Shown in pieces: positions 1 to 4,870 of a stretch of 6,011 bases of DNA. The stretch is from Methanobrevibacter sp. Lineage in GTDB: Archaea > Methanobacteriota > Methanobacteria > Methanobacteriales > Methanobacteriaceae. Location: positions 1-6,011 of the forward strand of contig JAITOM010000120.1 in assembly GCA_031289975.1 (NCBI GenBank), in the 5' to 3' direction. The notes under the pieces were generated by a model that saw only the letters and a list, made by a program, of their open reading frames with translations, had not been told where the DNA came from and ran no database searches. A program made the translations under genes and the position numbers. The first letter of the stretch is position 1. Each line of letters opens with the position of its first letter.

Positions 1-125
1 TTTTTATTTCTTTAAATTATTTAAATTAAATTTAAAAGAGTAAATATTAATATTTAAAAAAATTAATTTGCAAAAATTTTTTGAATTAATATAAAAAATT
101 AATTATACAAAACACTATAATCCAA
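1..125. other. AT-rich 3' flank of mmp10, no gene seen
   Basis: No reading frame of note is visible on either strand. A perfect 16-bp palindrome TAAATATTAATATTTA occupies 41-56, but in sequence this AT-rich it may be chance. On the minus strand, which is the direction of mmp10 transcription, runs of six or seven T fall at about 93-98 and 56-62. They could act as archaeal U-tract terminators for mmp10. Confidence 0.5.
56..98 (-). terminator. Candidate U-tract terminator of mmp10
   Basis: Reading the minus strand past the mmp10 TGA, the transcript meets T6 (plus-strand A-run 93-98) and then T7 (plus-strand A-run 56-62). Archaeal RNA polymerase can terminate on U-tracts without a hairpin. The low complexity of the region makes this weak. 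Confidence 0.3.
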
Positions 126-1382
126 TCATAAACATCTATTTTTTTTCATTCCAAAGAAGTTAATGGCTTGCACTAATTCTCTAAATTCTTCTAATTCTTT
201 TTCAATAACTTGTTCTTCAGTTAAAGTTCCACTCATTTCTCCATCAACACTTAATTTATTAGGACCTCTACCAACAATTCTTTCTTTTCCATCCTTAGAG
301 AAGATTCTTTCAGCATCTAAACTATGAACAAAAGACCTTCCTGGAATTATAACAGCATCCTTAACTTCAGATAAATCAATATCTTCAAGATCATCCTTTG
401 TTATTAAACAAGCTATTTCTTTCTCTGTAGATATCACATTAACATTAGTGGCTTCAATTTTTTCAAAAATTTTAGCAATATATGGACCAGCTATTTTAGA
501 TGAAACTACTGTAGCTTCGCCAGTCACATCCTGAATAAATTGTAAATATATTTCATTTCCACTTTTAGCTATTGCAAAAGGAGCATTAGTTTCAGGGTCA
601 AAAACAGGAGTTCCAGTCACTCTAAGATTAAATTGAGAATTAATTTCTTTTACCAAATCTTTAAATTCATTCACACTATGTGTCTTAACACCATTAAGAA
701 TAGGTGCATTTTTAAGTATGAGTCCTTGATTAGTTGTATTTGCAAATCTCATTAAAATCATTGCCTTAACACCCCAACTTTCAAGATCTCTACAAGTTTT
801 TAATAAAACATCTCCATCATTTACTCCTGGAATTATAACCGATGCTCCATGAACCTCAATATTTTCTGAAAAAATTTTCAATGCTTTTAAGGATTCGTTA
901 GGATTTGAATCATTAACCCATTCTTTTCTAAGTTTATAATCCGTACTGAAAACTGTATAAGTTACTTCATCCACCCCGTTATTAATTAATGTCTTAGCTA
1001 TTTCTCCATCATCAAATCCTTTTCCACTTGTATAACCAAGATGAGTATTTAAACCAAATTGATTTAATGTAGCTGTTAATTCATTTAGATGAGGATAACA
1101 ACTAACATCACCTCCTCCACTAATATTTATTTTTAGGTTCTGATTCCTATAGTTTCCTAACATTAAAGTATTTTGTACTTCACTCATAACTACAAATGGA
1201 AGTTTAAAATTATTTTTAGACTCTCTTAATTCTTCTCCACAACGTGAACAACCAATTTTTCCAGGAGAACAACTAACACAACCCAAAGGTTCTATTTCTT
1301 TAACTCTTTTAAAATAACAGTATTTACAAAACCCTTTGCAATTTACTCCAGGAATACCACCTATATCTGCTACAACCTGCAT
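126..1382 (-). CDS. mmp10: Mmp10, B12-dependent radical SAM methyltransferase of McrA arginine (methanogenesis marker protein 10)
   Basis: By family, this cytoplasmic enzyme installs the 5-C-methyl group on an arginine near the active site of methyl-coenzyme M reductase, using SAM and a cobalamin. The sequence shows the radical SAM cluster motif C15-x3-C19-x2-C22 followed at once by Tyr23, which in this family is reported to touch the [4Fe-4S] cluster. A four-cysteine loop follows (C35, C38, C45, C48), matching the iron-binding Cys loop of Mmp10. SGGGDVSCYP (88-97) is the SAM-binding glycine motif and VIIPGVNDG (182-190) is a barrel strand; the C-terminal third would hold the cobalamin domain. 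I chose the ATG at 1382 over the in-frame ATG at 1391. The product then begins MQVVADIGG, as I recall for the family, and ATGATT lies 3 bases upstream as a ribosome site, similar to argB and purC. Length is 418 residues, complete. The gene is divergent from argB. Confidence 0.93.
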   Translation of the reverse strand: MQVVADIGGIPGVNCKGFCKYCYFKRVKEIEPLGCVSCSPGKIGCSRCGEELRESKNNFKLPFVVMSEVQNTLMLGNYRNQNLKINISGGGDVSCYPHLNELTATLNQFGLNTHLGYTSGKGFDDGEIAKTLINNGVDEVTYTVFSTDYKLRKEWVNDSNPNESLKALKIFSENIEVHGASVIIPGVNDGDVLLKTCRDLESWGVKAMILMRFANTTNQGLILKNAPILNGVKTHSVNEFKDLVKEINSQFNLRVTGTPVFDPETNAPFAIAKSGNEIYLQFIQDVTGEATVVSSKIAGPYIAKIFEKIEATNVNVISTEKEIACLITKDDLEDIDLSEVKDAVIIPGRSFVHSLDAERIFSKDGKERIVGRGPNKLSVDGEMSGTLTEEQVIEKELEEFRELVQAINFFGMKKNRCL

Positions 1383-1391
1383 TTTAATCAT
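1383..1391 (-). promoter_or_regulatory. Ribosome binding site that decides the mmp10 start
   Basis: On the minus strand ATGATT (1391-1386) sits 3 bases before the ATG at 1382 and resembles the GTGATT placed 2 bases before the argB and purC starts. This favours the ATG at 1382; the ATG at 1391 would be part of the ribosome site rather than the start. No similar motif lies just upstream of 1391. Confidence 0.45.
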
Positions 1392-1448
1392 TTATTTCTT
1401 TTTTAAATATACTATGAATTAATGTTTATTTAATCCATTTTGTTATTT

Positions 1449-1467
1449 CATATACTTATACTTTTTT
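1449..1467 (-). promoter_or_regulatory. Candidate TATA box of mmp10
   Basis: On the minus strand the sequence reads AAAAAAGTATAAGTATATG: an A-rich BRE-like stretch followed by a TATA-like core, 65-85 bases before the mmp10 ATG. A second TATA-like site (GTATATTTAAAA) lies nearer the gene, around 1400-1411. I cannot choose between them from sequence alone. Confidence 0.3.
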
Positions 1468-1785
1468 CTACTATTTTTCTTGTTTTTTCAATTAATTTTT
1501 TATTTTAATAAATTTTTTTATCTTCATACCAATTCATCAAGCTTTAAATATAATAATATTGTTTATTTAGGTTCATATTCAAAATATAACTAATTACAAC
1601 ATATACTTCATTTTTTATAGTTTATGACCAAACATCTTTATAATTAAATGAGAGAATATTATTATGAAAAACAACCCTCTAAATTAATAACAATAATGAA
1701 TTGAATAAAAGATTTATTATCCTGTAATAGAAGTTAGGTAAAAATTTATCATTCGAATTTTTCACAACCCCTAAAAAAGTTCATA

Positions 1786-1800
1786 AAAGAATATATATTA
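1786..1800 (+). promoter_or_regulatory. Candidate BRE/TATA box of argB
   Basis: AAAAGAATATATATTA is a purine-rich BRE-like stretch followed by a TATATATT core. A transcript starting about 25 bases downstream, near 1820, would have a leader of roughly 100 bases containing all three 13-bp repeats. The context is AT-rich, so other sites are possible. Confidence 0.35.
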
Positions 1801-1828
1801 ATACTTAAATAATCATAATTAACATGTT

Positions 1829-1884
1829 GAATTTAAAGAAATAGAATTTAAAGAAAAATTAATAATTTAATGAATTTAAAGAAA
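1829..1884 (+). repeat. Triple 13-bp repeat GAATTTAAAGAAA in the argB leader
   Basis: Three perfect copies lie at 1829-1841, 1844-1856 and 1872-1884, with start-to-start distances of 15 and 28 bases. Copies one and three are part of tiny frames, ATG TTG AAT TTA AAG AAA TAG and ATG AAT TTA AAG AAA TAA. The repeats could be an operator array or the result of slippage. They lie between the putative TATA box and the argB ribosome site, so a bound repressor would block transcription. Confidence 0.6.
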
Positions 1885-1910
1885 TAATATAAAAAATTAA
1901 GAATGATTAA

Positions 1911-1916
1911 GTGATT
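1911..1916 (+). promoter_or_regulatory. argB ribosome binding site GTGATT
   Basis: GTGATT lies 2 bases before the argB ATG. It matches the inner part of GGAGGTGATCC, the complement of the archaeal 16S rRNA tail, and is identical to the purC site at 5653-5658. Confidence 0.65.
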
Positions 1917-1918
1917 CT

Positions 1919-2800
1919 ATGCATACAGTTGATATATTAGTTGAAGCTTTACCATATATAAAGAACTTCCATACCAAAAAGATAATGATAAAGTATGGTG
2001 GTCATGCAATGATTGATGATAATGTAATGTCATCTACAGTAGAAGATACTGTTCTTTTAAAGTATGTTGGAATGCAACCTGTTATTGTTCATGGAGGAGG
2101 TTTAGAAATCACACGATCCATGCATAAATTAGGTAAAAAACCTAAATTTATTCAAGGATTGAGAATTACAGATGAAGAAACAATGGAAATAATTAAAATG
2201 GTTTTAGTTGGCAAGATTAACACTAATCTTGTTTCAAAAATAGGTTTGCATGGTGGAAGAGGAATTGGATTCTCTGGAAAAGATACTAATTTAATCACAG
2301 CAAATAAAAAAGCCCCACAAAAAATTAAAAATAATGAAACTGGTAAAGAAACCATTGTTGATTTAGGTTTAGTTGGAGAGATAGAATCTATAAATTCTGA
2401 AATCATTGAATTACTTACAAAAAATCATTACATTCCTGTAATATCTCCTATAGGTATAGATACTCATGGAGATACATTGAATCTAAATGCAGATACTGTA
2501 GCTGGAGAATTAGCATCAGAGATTAATGCCGAGAAATTAATTATTTTAACTGATGTTCCAGGTGTTTTAGAAGATCCTGAAGATCCAAAAACCTTGATAA
2601 AAAAAATTAGCTTGGATGAAATTGATGATTTAATTGTAAAAGGAATTATAACTGGGGGTATGATTCCAAAAATAGAAACAGCTGTTAATGCTATTAAAGG
2701 AGGTGTAAAATCAGCCCATATTATTGACGGTAGAATTAAGCATTCAATTCTTCTTGAGATATTTACTAAAAAAGGTAGTGGAACAATGATAAGTAAATAG
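1919..2800 (+). CDS. argB: Acetylglutamate kinase
   Basis: ArgB phosphorylates N-acetyl-L-glutamate with ATP, the second step of the acetylated arginine (ornithine) pathway in the cytoplasm. The 293-residue product is complete and shows the amino-acid kinase fold: IKYGGHAM (24-31, Lys25 phosphate-binding), VHGGG (57-61), GLR (80-82), the substrate-binding NLNADTVAGELA (188-199), LTDVPGV (210-216) and GGMIPKI (246-252, Lys251). It has an extra N-terminal helix before the first strand and a C-terminal HSILLEIFTKKGSGTM segment. Together with the length, this fits the hexameric, arginine-inhibited type rather than the shorter E. coli type, so feedback inhibition by arginine is inferred. One oddity is HGGGLEI, where most relatives have HGGGPEI. 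The start is fixed by GTGATT two bases upstream. The gene is monocistronic in the window and converges on the TatD-like gene with a 6-bp gap. Confidence 0.97.
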   Translation: MHTVDILVEALPYIKNFHTKKIMIKYGGHAMIDDNVMSSTVEDTVLLKYVGMQPVIVHGGGLEITRSMHKLGKKPKFIQGLRITDEETMEIIKMVLVGKINTNLVSKIGLHGGRGIGFSGKDTNLITANKKAPQKIKNNETGKETIVDLGLVGEIESINSEIIELLTKNHYIPVISPIGIDTHGDTLNLNADTVAGELASEINAEKLIILTDVPGVLEDPEDPKTLIKKISLDEIDDLIVKGIITGGMIPKIETAVNAIKGGVKSAHIIDGRIKHSILLEIFTKKGSGTMISK

Positions 2801-2806
2801 CTATTT

Positions 2807-3667
2807 TTATATAATACAATCTAAATTATACACCTTTAAAACATTAACATCATGAATTTGAAATGCATCTTCTTCAGTTAAAATTCCTTTTTTAATGAAA
2901 TCTAAAGTTCTTTTTGGTACTGTTTTAGGACCTAATACAGCTCCAGGTCTTGTTTTATCATCTAAAAAGTCTGTTTCAATTAAAAAGTTATTTCCTTTCT
3001 TTATTGATTTTTTTATTATCTCTTTATTTGCAATAATTGATGGTGTGAGTCCAAAGTTCTCATTTTCATTTATGTAAGCACCAGAGAAATGTTTAATCAC
3101 TTTTTCTCTTTTTAATCCTACTTCATCGGCTAAGAAAGCAAACTCCTTAAATTCATTTTCAGTAGCTGTTTCAGTGTGTAATTGAACAGGGCATTGAATA
3201 TCTTTAGCTAATTCCATACCATACTTCATTATTAAATTTTGATATTTAAGTTCTTCTTCACTCACCATATAATGAGGTCTTCCAATTTCTCCAATAGCTA
3301 TTGTTTTATTCTCATTAACTAAATAAGCACTATAATCTAAAGCTTTCTTCATGATTTCATAAGCTTCTTCAAAAGATTTTCCTTTCCTTAATAAATTTGA
3401 ATATTCGCCTGGGTGAACACCACAAATTGAGAATGCTCTAACTTTAGTATTTTGATTAATATCTTCAACATATTTTATTCCTAAATCCATCCATTTTTTA
3501 AAATTAAAATCATTGTTAAGTGGATCTGAAGGTTTATTTGGAATGATCATAGTTCTACCACCAGCATTATAAAATAGTTCAGCTGTTTTTACAGGTCCAT
3601 AACCGTTAACTGGATCTACATGGATATGATTATCTGTAATTGGAATTTCATTAGGATTAGCATTCAT
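2807..3667 (-). CDS. TatD-like metal-dependent hydrolase (archaeal COG1099-type)
   Basis: This is a predicted cytoplasmic TIM-barrel hydrolase of the TatD-related amidohydrolase superfamily; the substrate is unknown for this archaeal branch. The expected metal ligands are visible in order: His14-x-His16 in TDNHIHVDP, Glu127 in IAIGEIGRPHY, His164 in VQLHTE, His193 in IKHFSG and Asp233 in ETDFLDD. GVHPGEY (83-89) is a further conserved strand end with His85. The 286 residues are close to full family length, so it looks intact and catalytic. The start at 3667 is preceded by AAAGATCAAAT, a partial GATC-type ribosome site; a TATA-like TTAATATAAA lies at 3711-3720. TatD relatives are often called DNases, but this archaeal group has no proven activity that I know of. 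It is convergent with argB and shows no operon partner. Confidence 0.85.
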   Translation of the reverse strand: MNANPNEIPITDNHIHVDPVNGYGPVKTAELFYNAGGRTMIIPNKPSDPLNNDFNFKKWMDLGIKYVEDINQNTKVRAFSICGVHPGEYSNLLRKGKSFEEAYEIMKKALDYSAYLVNENKTIAIGEIGRPHYMVSEEELKYQNLIMKYGMELAKDIQCPVQLHTETATENEFKEFAFLADEVGLKREKVIKHFSGAYINENENFGLTPSIIANKEIIKKSIKKGNNFLIETDFLDDKTRPGAVLGPKTVPKRTLDFIKKGILTEEDAFQIHDVNVLKVYNLDCII

Positions 3668-3710
3668 ATTTGATCTTTCGTTTGTTTAAAATAGTTATAA
3701 TGAATTTTAA

Positions 3711-3720
3711 TTTATATTAA
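3711..3720 (-). promoter_or_regulatory. Candidate TATA box of the TatD-like hydrolase gene
   Basis: On the minus strand TTAATATAAA lies about 45-55 bases before the ATG at 3667, which would give a short leader of roughly 20-30 bases. The site is weak because the whole region is AT-rich. Confidence 0.3.
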
Positions 3721-3769
3721 TGATATTTTCAGTTAAATTAAATAATATAAAAATATTTGTTTTAATTAT

Positions 3770-3919
3770 CTAATCAGAATTAATGGGTGTGTCAAAAATC
3801 CCATGGTAATTTAAATTTTTCCATAGTTTACCTCCCATTCCTCTCGTTGAAGATCCAAATATATTGTCAACCCACGGATCTGTTTTATAAATCTTTTTCA
3901 AATGTCTTGGAATACTCAC
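3770..3919 (-). CDS. Orphan 49-codon frame, small protein or gene remnant
   Basis: I do not recognise this product. A minus-strand frame starts at GTG (3919) and ends at TAG (3770), giving VSIPRHLKKIYKTDPWVDNI followed by FGSSTRGMGGKLWKNLNYHG and IFDTPINSD. It contains two Trp and well-mixed residues including Pro, His, Asp and Gly, unlike the Lys/Ile/Asn-rich noise of random AT-rich frames, and its local GC content is higher than its flanks. An in-frame TAA lies two codons before the GTG, so GTG is the only start; AGGAT about 12 bases upstream is a poor ribosome site. The TDPWVDNIF stretch faintly recalls the N-terminus of some phage or structural proteins, but I cannot support that assignment. 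A decayed fragment of a longer gene is as likely as a real small protein. Confidence 0.4.
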   Translation of the reverse strand: MSIPRHLKKIYKTDPWVDNIFGSSTRGMGGKLWKNLNYHGIFDTPINSD

Positions 3920-3940
3920 ACCAAATTAATCCTGATGAAC

Positions 3941-3962
3941 ATAATGTTCTTTAAAACATTAT
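3941..3962 (-). terminator. Hairpin after the small secreted protein gene
   Basis: ATAATGTT (3941-3948) and AACATTAT (3955-3962) form a perfect 8-bp stem around a 6-base loop, 7 bases beyond the stop of the secreted-protein gene. It could end that transcript or separate it from the frame at 3770-3919. There is no clean U-tract directly after it on the minus strand. Confidence 0.35.
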
Positions 3963-3969
3963 TTATATC

Positions 3970-4320
3970 TTAAATCACATTAATCCAAGCAGCACCTTCT
4001 CTATGCCATTTTCCAAAATATTCTTTGATTTCTACATCAAATAATTTAATTTTACTATTAGTTTTCTCTAACCCAGCAACATAATATATATTCTCTGAAA
4101 ATTTACAGTTCACTGATTTAACAGAGGCATATGCTGATACATCATTCAAAATATATCTATATCTCACACCACCGTATGACGATGGTGCATGCACCGAAAT
4201 TGTCTTTCCAACTTTTACATTATATTGTTGATTCTTATCAGCAGCACTTACACTATTGATAGCTATTGTAGCAGTTAATGATATAACACATATTATACTG
4301 CTAATATTTTTCAAATTCAT
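3970..4320 (-). CDS. Small secreted protein of unknown function
   Basis: I do not recognise the family. The 116-residue product begins with a classic signal peptide: MNLKN, a hydrophobic core at residues 7-21 (SSIICVISLTATIAI), and a likely signal peptidase site after SVSA (about residue 26). The mature part is about 90 residues, has no further membrane segment, and is rich in alternating Val, Ile, Lys and aromatic residues (VKVGKTISVHAP, YRYILNDVSAY, IKLFDVEIKEYFGKWH), which suggests a small beta-sandwich domain exported to the cell surface. Only one cysteine remains in the mature part, so no internal disulfide is expected. The ATG at 4320 is preceded by GGAG about 12 bases upstream, a rather distant ribosome site. 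A TATA-like site and a doubled 10-bp motif lie upstream, so expression may be regulated. An inhibitor-like or cell-wall-associated role is only a guess. Confidence 0.7.
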   Translation of the reverse strand: MNLKNISSIICVISLTATIAINSVSAADKNQQYNVKVGKTISVHAPSSYGGVRYRYILNDVSAYASVKSVNCKFSENIYYVAGLEKTNSKIKLFDVEIKEYFGKWHREGAAWINVI

Positions 4321-4374
4321 AACTTATTTCAACTCCATTATTTATACTATTATTTTATAATTCATGGTAGTCTG

Positions 4375-4388
4375 TTTTTATATTTATT
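4375..4388 (-). promoter_or_regulatory. Candidate TATA box of the secreted-protein gene
   Basis: On the minus strand AATAAATATAAAAA gives an A-rich BRE-like part plus a TATAAAAA core, 55-68 bases before the ATG at 4320. Transcription would start near 4350. It lies 5 bases downstream of the doubled AAAATGACAG motif. Confidence 0.45.
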
Positions 4389-4393
4389 CAAAC

Positions 4394-4417
4394 CTGTCAT
4401 TTTAGATCTGTCATTTT
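4394..4417 (-). repeat. Doubled 10-bp motif AAAATGACAG upstream of a TATA box
   Basis: Perfect direct copies lie at 4394-4403 and 4408-4417 (CTGTCATTTT on the plus strand), 14 bases start to start. The position, immediately upstream of the presumed BRE/TATA of the secreted-protein gene and on the same helical face to within about 1.3 turns, is where archaeal activators bind. Confidence 0.55.
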
Positions 4418-4460
4418 TAACAAAAAATTTTAATGCTTAATATGTTAATTAAATATTAAT

Positions 4461-4571
4461 TTACATCCAACACTTAAATCTACATCCAATATCAAAAGTA
4501 TTAAGATACCAATTGATAATTTTTCTTAATATCTTAATTCTAAATAGCATTCGCATTATACCCTTTTTCAT
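4461..4571 (-). CDS. Possible small cationic peptide, 36 residues
   Basis: I do not recognise this product. On the minus strand the ATG at 4571 is preceded by GGAGAT with a 3-base spacer, a good archaeal ribosome site; the frame could also open at the ATG at 4598, which has none. The peptide begins MKKGIMRMLFRIKILRKIIN and ends GCRFKCWM. It has nine Lys/Arg against one Asp, two cysteines four residues apart (Cys30, Cys34), and basic residues spaced to give an amphipathic helix. It has no signal peptide. It could be a membrane-active peptide or a toxin-like small protein, but frames this short arise by chance in AT-rich DNA. No partner gene is adjacent. Confidence 0.27.
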   Translation of the reverse strand: MKKGIMRMLFRIKILRKIINWYLNTFDIGCRFKCWM

Positions 4572-4632
4572 ACTATCTCCAAATTTTGAATTTTTCATTA
4601 TCTTTTTTAATTTACTATATTCTAATATAGTT

Positions 4633-4671
4633 ATCAACAATTATTCATAATATAAGTGATCAACAATTATT
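4633..4671. repeat. Direct repeat ATCAACAATTATT, two copies
   Basis: Two perfect 13-bp copies lie at 4633-4645 and 4659-4671, 26 bases apart start to start. The core CAACAATT also occurs at the inner ends of both terminal repeats of the 139-bp element downstream. The motif is low in complexity, so the link is weak. Confidence 0.5.
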
Positions 4672-4684
4672 TTTCAATGAGAAA

Positions 4685-4736
4685 AATTTGTATAGTTCTA
4701 TATAATTTGTATAGTTCTATATAAAATGTAGAACTA
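4685..4736. repeat. Tandem 19-bp repeat with an inverted third half-site
   Basis: AATTTGTATAGTTCTATAT occurs twice in perfect tandem (4685-4703, 4704-4722). The 8-mer TAGTTCTA inside each unit is followed by its reverse complement TAGAACTA at 4729-4736, so the second unit also forms an 8-bp dyad with a 9-base spacer. It looks like a cluster of operator half-sites with two direct copies and one inverted. Neither strand has an obvious regulated gene within 80 bases, other than the small minus-strand frame ending at 4461 and the intron-like RNA at 4871. Confidence 0.65.
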
Positions 4737-4829
4737 ACAAATCCTATGAAATAATGCATTTTTTCCTATTATTTCATGATTAATACCCAATCTAATAAAT
4801 ATTAATAAATTAAAATATAATAAAAATTT

Positions 4830-4845
4830 TATAACAATTGTTATA
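4830..4845. repeat. Perfect 16-bp palindrome
   Basis: TATAACAATTGTTATA is a perfect palindrome beginning 41 bases before the intron-like segment. It may be a dimeric regulator site overlapping the upstream edge of the TATA-like stretch at 4841-4853. Confidence 0.5.
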
Positions 4846-4853
4846 TTTTATAT
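4841..4853 (+). promoter_or_regulatory. Candidate TATA box ahead of the intron-like RNA
   Basis: TTATATTTTATAT is centred about 24 bases before the GTGCG at 4871, so a transcript could begin close to the intron 5' end. In this composition TATA-like strings are common, so this is tentative. Confidence 0.25.
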
Positions 4854-4870
4854 CATATATAAAGGTTACT

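Larger units (their letters stand above)
1392..1918. other. Divergent intergenic region mmp10/argB, 527 bp
   Basis: This region contains no convincing gene. It holds TATA-like sites for both divergent genes, three perfect copies of a 13-bp repeat in the argB leader, and an imperfect hairpin around 1738-1766 (GTAAAAATT pairing with AATTTTTCAC). A very short frame at 1648-1704 (MREYYYEKQPSKLITIMN) has no ribosome site I trust and is probably chance. The remainder between about 1470 and 1735 is AT-rich sequence in which I see nothing specific. Confidence 0.6.
4321..4870. other. Repeat-rich gene-poor region, 550 bp
   Basis: This region lies between the secreted-protein gene (minus) and the intron-like segment (plus). 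It contains the promoter of the secreted-protein gene, doubled 10-bp, 13-bp and 19-bp motifs, an 8-bp dyad, a 16-bp palindrome, and one possible small cationic peptide frame on the minus strand. GC content is very low: 3 of 60 bases between 4801 and 4860. I see no remnant of a larger gene, so the original host site of the intron-like segment is not identifiable. Confidence 0.6.

Noticed and set aside
41..56. 16-bp palindrome TAAATATTAATATTTA as an operator
   Set aside because: Composed only of A and T in nearly pure AT sequence; likely chance and not near a gene start.
1648..1704. 18-codon frame MREYYYEKQPSKLITIMN and an overlapping MKNNPLN frame
   Set aside because: Too short, with no convincing ribosome site; an in-frame stop lies directly upstream. 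Probably chance.
2152..2406. 84-codon minus-strand frame inside argB
   Set aside because: It is a shadow of argB in another frame; argB has all family motifs.
2895..3077. 60-codon plus-strand frame inside the TatD-like gene
   Set aside because: It is an antisense shadow of a conserved gene, with no ribosome site.
3970..4320. Chagasin-type cysteine protease inhibitor (family I42)
   Set aside because: The size and VKVGKTISV strand fit, but the NPTTG, GxG and RPW loop motifs are absent.
4633..4736. CRISPR array
   Set aside because: Repeats are only 13 and 19 bp, occur twice, and lack regular unique spacers.
4440..4870. tRNA or other small RNA gene
   Set aside because: No cloverleaf, no GTTCGAA-type T arm, and GC content far too low.
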